NCBI GenBank assembly: GCA_021793235.1
Contig: JAJYTD010000035.1
Span: 1-46,127, forward strand
Direction: 5' to 3'
Length of the DNA: 46,127 nucleotides
Source of the DNA: Actinomycetes bacterium
GTDB lineage: Bacteria; Actinomycetota; Actinomycetes; Streptosporangiales; Streptosporangiaceae
Positions 1-8,444 of this stretch are shown here, in pieces. Below the pieces are notes generated by a model that was not told where the DNA came from, did not search any database, and was given only the letters and a program-made list of their open reading frames with translations. Every line of letters begins with the position of its first letter. The stretch's first letter is position 1. The position numbers were made by a program, and so were the translations under genes.

Positions 1-100
1 CCGGCGGCCGCTCCGGCAGCAGCGGCTCCACGATCTCCCACAGCCCATCGGGCAACACATCACTCACAGCACGTGATGATGGCAGCTCCCAGTCACCCAC
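1..100 (-). CDS. IS5-family transposase, N-terminal fragment (cut by window edge)
   Basis: Reading leftward from a GTG at 100 (or a second GTG at 67) gives a frame that leaves the window and contains SDVLPDGLWEIVEPLLPE. This is the typical start of the DUF4096/IS5-type transposase N-terminal domain, where a 'LW..iepLLP' signature precedes the DDE nuclease. Only about 33 residues are visible, so the catalytic part and element integrity cannot be judged. The bases just upstream of the start (105-180) are clearly AT-richer than the rest of the window, as expected near an element end, but I could not define a terminal repeat. The start choice is uncertain. Confidence 0.7.
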   Translation of the reverse strand, partial: MGDWELPSSRAVSDVLPDGLWEIVEPLLPERPP

Positions 101-365
101 GCAGGCTATTGAGACAAGTTCTAAGCCGCAAAAACATAAACCGATAAATAAGTTTCATCACCCAAAGCATTGCCGAATCCGGTTATATGGGATCAAGGCG
201 GCAGCGCTTCGCGCCGTCGCACCGGCTTGCCGTCCGCGCGCTCGGGCGAAGGCCGTCCGCACCCCATCCGGCCCCACGGGCACGCACCGTCGCGCGAAGC
301 AGCTCCCAGAAGCGCCACAACGGCCACTGAGCTTTCCGCGCTATCGACCCGGCGTCCCTGGGGTC

Positions 366-432
366 CCGAGGCACTCGATCGCGCGACTCTGCCTGTCTCA
401 CGGCCGGACTCCAGCGCGATCGAGTGCCTCGG
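366..432. repeat. 19-base perfect inverted repeat
   Basis: The arms 366-384 and 414-432 are perfect reverse complements around a 29-base spacer, and the pairing continues for four more bases after a one-base bulge (361-364 with 432-435). No T-run follows. It could be a terminator for unseen leftward or rightward transcription, a protein-binding dyad, or an element scar. Confidence 0.75.
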
Positions 433-707
433 ACCGGACCGTGGGTTGCCGCGCAGGGGTGCGGACCAGCCGCCGCGTGCCACACACGTGCCCGATACGC
501 GCCCGATGCCTCTCCCAGCGGGTCCGAATCGGCACCGGATCGTCATCGAATGCGCCATCGCAGCTCTGAAGCGCACCGAATGCTGCTGGGGTGCGGCATT
601 CGATGGACGCCGGTCGCCGGATGGCGGCACGCGGGTGCGCTTCAGCTCGGCACCGGCACCGGCACCCCGAGGACGGGCCGCACCTGCCCGTTCCGCGTGC
701 CCGCCGG

Positions 708-735
708 TTGGAATAGGGGCTACTGCGGATATGTT
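708..735 (+). promoter_or_regulatory. Candidate promoter of the cytidylyltransferase-fold gene
   Basis: TTGGAA (708-713) and TATGTT (730-735) are separated by 16 bases. Each matches the primary sigma-factor consensus at 4 of 6 positions. The predicted transcript would start about 55 bases before the start codon at 799. Found by eye only. Confidence 0.35.
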
Positions 736-798
736 GTCGATGCGGGTAATGCCAACACGGCCACCCGCCGATGAGCATGCGCCGGTAGCGAAGGTTGA

Positions 799-1305
799 AT
801 GATGACGACTCCCGATCCGTTGCAGGATCGTGTGCCCGCGCTGGTGTCGCAGTGGTTCTCGCGACCCAGACCGTCCGCGGCACCCGTCGTGGTCACCGGT
901 GTCTTCGACGTACTGCACGTCGGCCACATCCGCTTCCTCTCCGCCATCCGCGAGCGCGGTCTGCCCCTGGTGGTGGGGGTGGAGAACGACGAGCGCGTGC
1001 GCGCCTGGAAGGGGCCCTACCGGCCGGTGAATCCGGCTGCTGAACGCGCCGAAATGCTGGCGGCTCTACGCCCGGTCGACGGAGTGTTCACCATCGCGGG
1101 ACCGCCGGAGGTCGCCGACTGGGAGACCTACACCGACCTGCTTCGCCCGCTGAATCCCGCCGCCCTGGCGTTCACCTCCGGTGACCCCTACACGGAGGCC
1201 AAGCAGCGCGGAGCCGCGGCTTTGGGAGCCGAAGCATGGGAGCTGCCGCTGACCGAGGGGCGGTCGACCACCGCAGCCCTCGGCCGGCTCTCGGGAACGC
1301 TCTGA
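799..1305 (+). CDS. Cytidylyltransferase-like (nucleotidyltransferase-fold) protein
   Basis: A 168-residue protein of the HIGH-type nucleotidyltransferase superfamily (glycerol-3-phosphate cytidylyltransferase, RfaE domain II, PPAT and related). The N-terminal half shows [17 protein letters not shown] with the nucleotide-binding HVGH at residues 40-43, and the C-terminal GRSTTAAL corresponds to the second phosphate-binding motif. Length suits a single-domain enzyme that transfers a nucleotidyl group to a phosphorylated substrate; the substrate cannot be told from sequence. ATG codons at 799 and 802 both fit; the GAAGG at 790-794 spaces slightly better with 802. It is monocistronic as far as visible, followed by 115 non-coding bases. 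Confidence 0.8.
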   Translation: MMTTPDPLQDRVPALVSQWFSRPRPSAAPVVVTGVFDVLHVGHIRFLSAIRERGLPLVVGVENDERVRAWKGPYRPVNPAAERAEMLAALRPVDGVFTIAGPPEVADWETYTDLLRPLNPAALAFTSGDPYTEAKQRGAAALGAEAWELPLTEGRSTTAALGRLSGTL

Positions 1306-1420
1306 GGTCTTCCTCTCGAAAGCGCCGGAAGCAGCGTCGGAAGCAATGGCGCATCACCGATGTTGATGCCTCCGATGGGGCTGCGCGGCCCAAGCGGAAA
1401 ACGGAACGGGGTGCGGCGAG

Positions 1421-3307
1421 ATGATGATGGGTGGTGGGCCGCCCATTTACCGGGCGCTCGTCAACGACGGCAGCGCCAAGAACAGCAGCCTGCCACGGGG
1501 GACCGTGCGCCGTATCGTCGGCTATGCGCGTCCGCACTGGCGGTCGATCCTGCTGTTCCTCGCCGCCACCTCGGTCAGTTCGGCGATTGTCATCGCCAAC
1601 CCCCTGCTGCTCAAGGCGATCATCGACCGCGGTGTGGAACGGCAGGACACGTCACTGGTGGCCTGGTTGGCGGCGGGTGTCGCCGGGCTGGCCGTGATCG
1701 AAGCCGCACTGGGATTGACCAGCCGCTGGCTGTCCTCCCGCATCGGCGAGGGTGTCATCTACCGGTTGCGCACCCAGGTCTTCGCCCATGTGCAGAGCAT
1801 GCCGCTGGCCTTCTTCACACGCACCCAGACGGGCTCGCTCATCAGCAGGCTCAACACCGACGTCGTGGGCGCCCAGCGCGCCATCACCTCGGTCCTGCAG
1901 TCGGTGGTGTCCAACCTCATCAGCGTGGTGGCCGTGGTGACCACTATGTTGGTGCTGTCGTGGCAGATCACGCTGATCGCGCTGCTGCTCGTCCCGCTGT
2001 TCATGCTGCCGGCGAAGTTCATCGGGCGCCGGATCGCCGGGATCTCCCGTGAGGGAATGAACCTGAACGCCGAGATGAGCTCATTGATGACCGAGCGGTT
2101 CAATGTCGGCGGCGCGATGCTGGTGAAGTTGTACGGACGCCCCGAGGAGGAGGCCGCAGGCTTCGCCGAGCGCGCGGCCCGGGTGCGCGATATCGGGATC
2201 TCGCAGTCGGTGGTCGGCGGTCTGCTGTTCATCCTGCTCGGTCTGATCACCTCCCTGGCCACCGCCGTCGTCTACGGGGTCGGCGGCAACCTGGTGATCA
2301 GCGGCGCGTTCCAGCTCGGCACCCTGGTGGCGTTGACCACGCTGCTCACCCGGCTCTACGCACCGATCACCGCGCTGTCGAACGTGCACGTCGAGATCAT
2401 GACGGCCCTGGTCAGTTTCGACCGGGTCTTTGAGGTACTCGATCTGAAACCGATGATCGAGGAGCACCCCGACGCCCGCGACCTGCCCGCGGGGCCGCTG
2501 AAGGTGGAGTTCGACGGCGTGTCGTTCCGCTACCCCACCGCGGCCGAGTCGTCCCTGGCCTCGCTGGAGCTCACCCCGGAGATCGAGAGCACCGAGGACA
2601 CCCAGGTGCTCAGCGACGTCTCGTTCTCCGCTGCTCCGGGCCGCCTTGTGGCATTGGTCGGGCCCTCGGGTGCGGGCAAGACGACGTTGACGCACCTGGT
2701 TTCGCGGCTCTACGACCCGGTGGAGGGATCCGTGCGGATCGGCGGTGTGGACCTGCGCGACGTCAAGAGCCGGTCGCTGCGCGAGGCCGTCGGTGTGGTC
2801 ACCCAGGACGCCCAGCTCTTCCACGACACTGTGGGAGCGAACCTGCGCTATGCCCGTCCCGATGCCACCGATGAGGAGCTCGCCGAGGCGATGAACGCCG
2901 CCCAGCTCGGGCACCTCCTGGAGAGCCTGCCCGATGGGCTGGACACCATGGTGGGCGACCGCGGGTACCGGTTGTCGGGCGGGGAGAAGCAGCGGCTGGC
3001 CATCGCCCGGCTGCTGCTGAAGTCCCCCTCGGTCGTGGTCCTGGATGAGGCGACCGCGCACCTGGACTCCGAGTCCGAGGCCGCGGTGCAGGAGGCGCTG
3101 CGGACCGCCCTCGCGGAGCGGACATCGCTGGTGATCGCACACCGTTTGGCGACCGTTCGCGAAGCCGACCTGATCCTGGTTCTGGAGGACGGCCGGATCC
3201 TGGAGCAGGGGACGCATGAGGAGCTGCTGTCCCGCGGCGGCCTGTACACCGCCCTCTACCGCACCCAGTTCGCCGGGCAGGAGCAGCCGCAGAAGTCACG
3301 CACCTGA
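1421..3307 (+). CDS. ABC exporter, fused membrane and ATPase domains
   Basis: A 628-residue MsbA/LmrA-type half transporter that should dimerise in the membrane to export lipids or drugs. Residues about 35-320 form the six-helix membrane domain, starting after ARPHWRSILLFLAAT. The ATPase domain follows with Walker A GPSGAGKTT near 413, signature LSGGEKQR near 517, Walker B VVVLDEATAHLD near 538 and the H-loop IAHRL near 572, so all catalytic motifs are intact. Three ATGs in a row (1421, 1424, 1427) make the exact start unsure. A TetR/MFS pair lies downstream, so this stretch looks dedicated to export. Substrate unknown. Confidence 0.93.
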   Translation: MMMGGGPPIYRALVNDGSAKNSSLPRGTVRRIVGYARPHWRSILLFLAATSVSSAIVIANPLLLKAIIDRGVERQDTSLVAWLAAGVAGLAVIEAALGLTSRWLSSRIGEGVIYRLRTQVFAHVQSMPLAFFTRTQTGSLISRLNTDVVGAQRAITSVLQSVVSNLISVVAVVTTMLVLSWQITLIALLLVPLFMLPAKFIGRRIAGISREGMNLNAEMSSLMTERFNVGGAMLVKLYGRPEEEAAGFAERAARVRDIGISQSVVGGLLFILLGLITSLATAVVYGVGGNLVISGAFQLGTLVALTTLLTRLYAPITALSNVHVEIMTALVSFDRVFEVLDLKPMIEEHPDARDLPAGPLKVEFDGVSFRYPTAAESSLASLELTPEIESTEDTQVLSDVSFSAAPGRLVALVGPSGAGKTTLTHLVSRLYDPVEGSVRIGGVDLRDVKSRSLREAVGVVTQDAQLFHDTVGANLRYARPDATDEELAEAMNAAQLGHLLESLPDGLDTMVGDRGYRLSGGEKQRLAIARLLLKSPSVVVLDEATAHLDSESEAAVQEALRTALAERTSLVIAHRLATVREADLILVLEDGRILEQGTHEELLSRGGLYTALYRTQFAGQEQPQKSRT

Positions 3308-3431
3308 CCTCGGCTGATTCCTGTCCGTTGATTGATTCCCTCTTCACTACGAGATACGTGTCACGGATTTATTCAGATTGCGCATTTTTTCATGGAGTGC
3401 AACTATTTCCCGTGGAAGGTGGGTGACAGCG

Positions 3432-4043
3432 GTGGGACTCCGTGAGCGAAAGAAGCTCGCCACGCGGCGGGCTCTGCAGCACGCGGCGGTCCACCTGGTC
3501 ATCGAGCGGGGGCTGGAGCACGTGACCGTCGACGACATCGCCGCGGCCGCGGACGTGTCCGCACGGACGTTCTTCAACTACTTCACCTCCAAAGAGGAGG
3601 CGCTCATCGGCGATGGGCCGCCCCGCCCGAGTGAGGAGGCCCGACGGATCTTCATCGACGGGGGCCCTACCGGAGAACTGGCGGAGGACCTCAAAACCCT
3701 CCTCCTCTCCTCCTTCATTGAGGGGGATGCCCGGTCGGCCATTGCGGAGATCCGGTTGCGCAAGCAGCTCGCCGAGCAGGAGCCGCAGCTCGCCCGCCCC
3801 CTCATGGCGGCGTTCGCCGCCGTGGAACAGGACATGACCGACATCGTCGCCGCCCGCTTGGGCGACGGCACCGACGACATCCGGCCGCAGGTCATCGCGG
3901 CATTGGGAGCGACCGCGATGCGGTTCTCGATACGCCGTATCAACTGCCCGGGGGATGCGGATCCGGCCGACGTGAGCGAGGTCCACGAAGTGCTGGAGCA
4001 GGTCTTCGAGGTCCTCAAGAAGTCCCTCGGGACCTCGCTCTAG
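3432..4043 (+). CDS. TetR-family transcriptional regulator
   Basis: A 203-residue regulator that begins LRERKKLATRRALQ and has a classical TetR helix-turn-helix at about residues 28-55 (VTVDDIAAAADVSARTFFNYF then TSKEEAL). The C-terminal ligand domain is of unassigned specificity. I chose GTG 3432, 8 bases after AAGGTGGG; GTG 3423 is in frame but sits almost on that site, and an upstream ATG at 3378 lacks one and adds an atypical leader. It precedes a DHA2 MFS exporter by 97 bases on the same strand, the usual layout of a local repressor of a drug-efflux gene. Regulation of that exporter is inference. Confidence 0.9.
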   Translation: MGLRERKKLATRRALQHAAVHLVIERGLEHVTVDDIAAAADVSARTFFNYFTSKEEALIGDGPPRPSEEARRIFIDGGPTGELAEDLKTLLLSSFIEGDARSAIAEIRLRKQLAEQEPQLARPLMAAFAAVEQDMTDIVAARLGDGTDDIRPQVIAALGATAMRFSIRRINCPGDADPADVSEVHEVLEQVFEVLKKSLGTSL

Positions 4044-4140
4044 TCAGCATCCCGATTCCGCCGACGGCCCGTCCCGCGGGCGCGGCCGCAGCCCGGCCTG
4101 CCCGGCCGAAGAACAGACCAGGGGAAGCGAGCACCACCCG

Positions 4141-5709
4141 ATGCCCACGACCCGCGCCCAGGCGCAGTCACCGGAGCCCGAAGCCCGCCGCGAACCGGCC
4201 GGACCGCTCAGCACGAGGCAGATCCGCTGGGTCTTCCTCGGTGTCATGCTGACGATGCTGCTCGGCGCCCTCGACCAGACGATCGTCTCCACCGCCCTGC
4301 CCACCATCGTGGGCGAACTCAACGGTCTTGAGCACCTCTCATGGGTGGTGACCGCCTACATACTGGCCGCCACCGTGGGGATGCCGATCTATGGCAAGGC
4401 CGGGGACCTGTTCGGCCGCAAGGTCGTCTTCCAGTTCGCGATCGTCACCTTTTTGATCGGGTCGGTGCTGTGCGGCATCGCCCAGGACATGACACAGCTC
4501 ATCCTGTTCCGCGCCCTCCAGGGCGTCGGCGGCGGCGGGTTGATGATCGGTGCGCAGGCGATCATCGCCGACATCGTGTCAGCGCGTGAGCGGGGCCGGT
4601 ACATGGGTCTCATCGGCGCCGTGTTCGGCTTGGCCTCAGTCGCCGGGCCGCTGCTCGGCGGCCTGTTCACCGACAAGCTCGACTGGCGCTGGATCTTCTA
4701 CATCAACCTGCCGCTGGGCGCGGTCGCACTGGCGACCGTCGCGCTCGTGTTGAAACTGCCCAAGCCTTCAGGCCCCAAGCCCAAGCTCGACTATGCGGGC
4801 ACGGTGCTGCTCGCCGCGGCAAGTGTCTGCATCGTGCTGTTCACCAGCTGGGGCGGCGGCCAATACGCCTGGGACAGCCCGGTCATCATCGGCCTGGGTA
4901 TCGGCACGGTGGTCGCGGCCGCGGTATTCGTCATCGCGGAGCGGCACGCCAGTGAGCCGATCATCCCATTGCGGCTCTTCCGTGACCGGGAGTTCGTCCT
5001 CACCGCACTCATCGGCATCACCGTCGGCATCGCGATGTTCTCCACCGTCTCCTACCTGCCGACCTTCCTGCAGATGGTCAGCGGCGCCAGCGCGACCGAG
5101 TCCGGCCTGCTCATGTTGCCGATGGTCGCCGGAATGCTGACCGCCACCATCACCACCGGCCGCATCATCAGCGCCACCGGCCGGTACCGGATCTGGCCGA
5201 TCCTGGGGACAGCCGTGATCATGGTGGGCCTCGTGCTGCTCTCCCGGATGAGCGCCGACACGGCCTATGTCTTCAACGCCTCGGGCATGCTGGTCCTCGG
5301 TCTCGGCGTGGGCATGGTCATGCAGAACCTGGTACTGATCGTGCAGAACAGTGCTCCCCGGCAGGATCTGGGCACCGCGACCTCGGCCAACACCTACTTC
5401 CGGCAGATCGGCGCCTCGTTCGGCATCTCGGTGTTCGGATCGATCTTCGTGGGCCGGCTCAACGATGAGATGGCGGCGGCCCCCGCCGGCGCCGCCGATC
5501 GGCTCGGGGATGTCCAAGGCGGGGAGGCCGGTATCAGTTCCCTGACGCCGGAGCTGCTCCGGGACATGCCCGAGCAGGTACGCGAGTTCATCGCGCATGC
5601 GTTCGGGGATGCGCTGCCGCCGATCTTCCTCTACGGCGTACCGATCGTCTTCGTCGGCTTCGTGCTGAGCTTCTTCATCCGCGAGAAGAAGCTGTCGACG
5701 GAGGTCTGA
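4141..5709 (+). CDS. DHA2-family MFS drug exporter (EmrB/QacA type)
   Basis: A 522-residue membrane protein with the DHA2 family's hallmark LDQTIVSTALPTIVGEL in helix 1, motif A-like GKAGDLFGRKVVF after helix 2, and an antiporter motif C-like AVFGLASVAGPLLGGLF in helix 5. Hydrophobicity fits 14 helices. Such proteins exchange protons for amphipathic drugs or antibiotics. It follows the TetR gene and is probably its target. The C-terminus IREKKLSTEV is cytosolic and charged. The start ATG at 4141 is preceded by GGGGAAGCGAG, a spaced purine stretch. Drug specificity cannot be inferred. Confidence 0.92.
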   Translation: MPTTRAQAQSPEPEARREPAGPLSTRQIRWVFLGVMLTMLLGALDQTIVSTALPTIVGELNGLEHLSWVVTAYILAATVGMPIYGKAGDLFGRKVVFQFAIVTFLIGSVLCGIAQDMTQLILFRALQGVGGGGLMIGAQAIIADIVSARERGRYMGLIGAVFGLASVAGPLLGGLFTDKLDWRWIFYINLPLGAVALATVALVLKLPKPSGPKPKLDYAGTVLLAAASVCIVLFTSWGGGQYAWDSPVIIGLGIGTVVAAAVFVIAERHASEPIIPLRLFRDREFVLTALIGITVGIAMFSTVSYLPTFLQMVSGASATESGLLMLPMVAGMLTATITTGRIISATGRYRIWPILGTAVIMVGLVLLSRMSADTAYVFNASGMLVLGLGVGMVMQNLVLIVQNSAPRQDLGTATSANTYFRQIGASFGISVFGSIFVGRLNDEMAAAPAGAADRLGDVQGGEAGISSLTPELLRDMPEQVREFIAHAFGDALPPIFLYGVPIVFVGFVLSFFIREKKLSTEV

Positions 5710-5813
5710 GCCACCGCGGCCGTCGATTGGCCGTGCCCACGCTCCGGTGGGATCGTGGACGGTATCCGCGCTCTCATGGCTCGACACGCCGCATCGGTTA
5801 GAGTGGTCCGTTG

Positions 5814-6605
5814 ATGGACGAACCTGACACCCCTGTCATCGACGCCGACCGGGTGGATGTGGTCCGCTCCGGCAAGCTCCTGCTCGATCAGGTGAGCATG
5901 GTTGTACGCCCCGGCGAGCACTGGGCTCTGATCGGCCCCAACGGCGCGGGCAAGAGCACGCTGCTCAGCCTCCTCGGGGCGGTGCAGCACCCCACGCGCG
6001 GTGCGGTGTCGATCCTCGGGAACCAGCTGGGCCGCACCGATATGCGTGAACTGCGCCGGTACATAGGGCACGTCGATCCGCGCCACGACCTCCGCTCGGC
6101 GCTCTCCGGGCGGGAGATCGTGCTGACGGGTGCCACCGGCAGCATCGAGCTCGTGCCTCGCTGGGCGCCTTCCCCCGCTCAGGAGGTGCGTGCCGACCGC
6201 CTCATGGACATGCTCGGGGTCGCAGCGCTGAAGGATGCCTCTTGGCCGACCCTGTCCCACGGCGAGCGCGGGCGCTTCCTCATCGCGCGGGCGCTGATGC
6301 CCGCACCGGGACTGCTCCTGCTGGACGAACCGGCCACCGGACTGGATGTCGCGGCACGCGAGCAGCTGCTGTCGGCCGTCGACCGCCTTCGCGGCGAGCA
6401 CCCCGGGTTGGCGACCGTCATGGTCACCCACCACTTGGAGGAGCTGCCCGCGACGACCACGCACGCCCTGCTGCTGCGCGCCGGGCAGGTCGTGGCCTCG
6501 GGTCCGGCGGACGATATCCTCACCACGAAGTTCGTCACCGCCTGTTTCGACCACCCGATCGAGATCGATCGCCGCCGCGGCAGGTGGAGCGCCCGCGCGG
6601 CCTAG
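5814..6605 (+). CDS. Stand-alone ABC transporter ATP-binding protein
   Basis: A 263-residue ATPase subunit with Walker A GPNGAGKST near residue 41, Q-loop region, a variant signature LSHGERGR near 147 (LSxGE with His for Gly), Walker B LLLLDEP near 167 and H-loop VTHHLEEL. The layout resembles iron/molybdate-type or PhrA-like single ATPases. No permease or binding protein lies beside it, so its partner is encoded elsewhere or it acts alone. ATG 5814 is preferred over the TTG at 5811; no strong ribosome binding site is visible. Not obviously co-transcribed with the MFS gene 104 bases upstream. Confidence 0.85.
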   Translation: MDEPDTPVIDADRVDVVRSGKLLLDQVSMVVRPGEHWALIGPNGAGKSTLLSLLGAVQHPTRGAVSILGNQLGRTDMRELRRYIGHVDPRHDLRSALSGREIVLTGATGSIELVPRWAPSPAQEVRADRLMDMLGVAALKDASWPTLSHGERGRFLIARALMPAPGLLLLDEPATGLDVAAREQLLSAVDRLRGEHPGLATVMVTHHLEELPATTTHALLLRAGQVVASGPADDILTTKFVTACFDHPIEIDRRRGRWSARAA

Positions 6606-6703
6606 AGCCCTTCCGCAAAGACTGTCCAGCGGCGATCGACCGTGCTCTCATGACCGCTGCATACGCTTGCATCCGGTCAACGGCCGCGATCGATCGCCGC
6701 CGC
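6563..6703. repeat. Direct repeat of 16 bases, 125 bases apart
   Basis: The same 16 bases (a GATCGATC core followed by GCCGCCGC) occur at 6563-6578, inside the end of the ABC ATPase gene, and at 6688-6703 in the following gap. The composition is simple, so chance or a small local duplication are both possible. Confidence 0.5.
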
Positions 6704-6718
6704 CAAGCCGCGCCGCCG

Positions 6719-6934
6719 TCAGGCCCTGCCGCCGCCCTCGCGGCGGTCCTGTTCGGCCTGTTTGCGCAGGTAGTCGCTTGCCGAGTCCTGCGCCTTGTCG
6801 ATGTGCCTGTCGTACTTGCCGCCGGTCTTGTCCTTGGCGGCCTCCGCCGCCTTGTCGATCCCCTTGTCGACCTTGTCACTGTGCCCGGTGGCCGCCTTCT
6901 TGAGCTTGTTGAAGGCGCTCGCGATCTTGGGCAT
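6719..6934 (-). CDS. MT0933-like antitoxin family small protein
   Basis: A 71-residue, highly charged Lys/Ala/Asp-rich protein beginning MPKIASAFNKLKKAATGHSD and containing an amphipathic 'DKGIDKAAEAAKDKTGGKY' stretch. This pattern matches the actinobacterial MT0933/Rv0909-like antitoxin family (PF14013). Family members are named antitoxins from a toxin-antitoxin pair in mycobacteria, but many homologues, like this one, have no toxin gene beside them; both neighbours are transport genes. ATG 6934 is preceded by GGGGAAG. Function as an antitoxin is therefore only a family label here. Confidence 0.8.
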   Translation of the reverse strand: MPKIASAFNKLKKAATGHSDKVDKGIDKAAEAAKDKTGGKYDRHIDKAQDSASDYLRKQAEQDRREGGGRA

Positions 6935-7026
6935 CTTCCCCACCCCCGTATCGGTATGGGCCAGTCGTTGGCGGAGATACCCGGTCATATGCGGCTTAAC
7001 CTGCGGATATTCCGGTCCGTTGCTGT

Positions 7027-8370
7027 TCAGACACCCAAGAGCATGCGCGCGATGGAGAAGTAGATGAGCAGACCGGTGGCGTCGACGAGGGTCGAGACCA
7101 GCGGCGCGGAGACGACCGCCGGGTCGACGCCGACCCGGCGGGCCAGCAGCGGCATCGTGCTTCCGATGATCGCGGCCCAGGTGCAGACGGCGATCACCGC
7201 CACGGCGACCACTCCGGCGACGGAGATCCCCACCAGCAACGCCCCGATGGCCAGGGCTACGGTTGCGAGCATGAAACCGAGCAGGATCCCGACCAGCGCC
7301 TCCTTCCAGGCGACTCGGGGAAGGTCGCGGACGCGTACTTCGCCGACGGCCAGGGCGCGCACGATGGCGGTCGCCGACTGCGACCCCACGTTCCCGCCGG
7401 TGCCCGTCAGCATCGGCACGAACAACGCCAGCGCGGTGACCTGCTCCAGGGTCGCCTCGAACGCCTGCATGACGTTGACCGTGAGCGTGGTCGCCACGAT
7501 GAGCAGCAGCAGCCACACCGAGCGGGCCCGCGCCAGACGCACCACACTGGCCGCGACGTAGTGGCCGGCGACCGGGCTGGCTCCCGATTGGCGCGCGATG
7601 TCCTCGGAGTCCGCCGCCTCGATCAGCTCCAGGGCGTCGTCGAAGGTGAGCAGACCGACGAAGCGCTCCTCGGAGTCCACCACCGGAAGCGCCACCAGGT
7701 TCGCCTCCTGCATCAGGCGGGCCGCGTCCTCGGCGGGCTCCGTAGCCCGCACACGCGCCACGAAGACGTCCACGACATCCTTGAGGAGGTTATCGTCATC
7801 GCTGAGGAGAAGGTCGGTGAGCTCCACCGTGCCGGCCAGCCGACGGCCGTCGTCGACAACGGGAAGCGTGTACACGGTCTCGGCCTCGGCGCCCTTGGCC
7901 CGTACGACCTCCAGGGCGCGTGCGACCGTGAGGTCGCGGTGCAGGATCACGGTCTCCGGGGTCATGTACCGGCCGACCGATTCTTCGGGATAGCCGAGCA
8001 GCGCCGCGGTCATCTTCCGCTCGGCGGGGCTCAGCCCGGCCAGCGCCCGCGTCGCGATCTTGGCCGGCGCCTCCCCGATGAGCCGTGCGCGGTCGTCGGG
8101 GTTCATCTCCTCCAGGAGCTCATGAAACGCGGTGTTGCGCAGCCCGAGCAGAATCTCGTGCTGGTGCACAGGTTCGAGCTCTTCGAAGACCTCCAGCTCG
8201 CGGTCCTTGTCCAGGAGCCGGAAGGGGATGATCGCGCTACGGCTGTCCATCCGTTCGAGCTCGTCTGCGATCTCATAAGGGGGGTGCTCCGCCAGCCAGA
8301 GCCGGATACCGGTGAGGTCGTTGCGTTCGACCAGTTCGGTGAGTTCTTCTTTGGATTCACCATCGGACAT
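7027..8370 (-). CDS. mgtE: Magnesium transporter MgtE
   Basis: A 447-residue MgtE-type channel for Mg2+ uptake. The N-terminal superhelical domain (residues about 5-130) senses cytosolic Mg2+. Two CBS domains follow (YMTPETVILHRDLTV... and VARVRATEPAEDAARLM...), then five membrane helices with the conserved pore signatures TGGNVGSQSAT and LVDATGLLIYF near the C-terminus. Length and order match intact MgtE. ATG 8370 starts MSDGESKEEL. It lies 74 bases after the membrane phosphatase on the same strand, suggesting co-transcription. I saw no M-box-like magnesium riboswitch upstream. Confidence 0.95.
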   Translation of the reverse strand: MSDGESKEELTELVERNDLTGIRLWLAEHPPYEIADELERMDSRSAIIPFRLLDKDRELEVFEELEPVHQHEILLGLRNTAFHELLEEMNPDDRARLIGEAPAKIATRALAGLSPAERKMTAALLGYPEESVGRYMTPETVILHRDLTVARALEVVRAKGAEAETVYTLPVVDDGRRLAGTVELTDLLLSDDDNLLKDVVDVFVARVRATEPAEDAARLMQEANLVALPVVDSEERFVGLLTFDDALELIEAADSEDIARQSGASPVAGHYVAASVVRLARARSVWLLLLIVATTLTVNVMQAFEATLEQVTALALFVPMLTGTGGNVGSQSATAIVRALAVGEVRVRDLPRVAWKEALVGILLGFMLATVALAIGALLVGISVAGVVAVAVIAVCTWAAIIGSTMPLLARRVGVDPAVVSAPLVSTLVDATGLLIYFSIARMLLGV

Positions 8371-8444
8371 GCTGAGCACCCCCCTTGTTCGTCTGCGCAC
8401 CCCAAGAACACGGGAGAGACGGGGAGCACCCTGACTTTACCGGG

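Larger units (their letters stand above)
101..798. other. 698-base gap without a convincing gene
   Basis: Open frames exist on both strands here but have unnatural composition (Arg/Pro/Ser-rich, no recognisable family), so I call no gene. The gap holds an AT-richer stretch (105-180) next to the transposase start, a long inverted repeat (366-432), a second 10-base inverted repeat (544-553 with 596-605) and a promoter-like pair near 708-735. It may carry an untranslated structured RNA or simply be the scar of element insertion. Confidence 0.5.

Noticed and set aside
170-179. TTGCCGAATC shared with the left end of the MITE-like element (45803-45812)
   Set aside because: A 10-base match is expected by chance many times in a window of this size, and the surrounding sequence and orientation do not fit an element end.
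170-802. Open frames on both strands in the first gap (up to 210 and 244 codons)
   Set aside because: Arg/Pro/Ser-rich sequence with no domain and poor third-position pattern; they also run over the inverted repeats.
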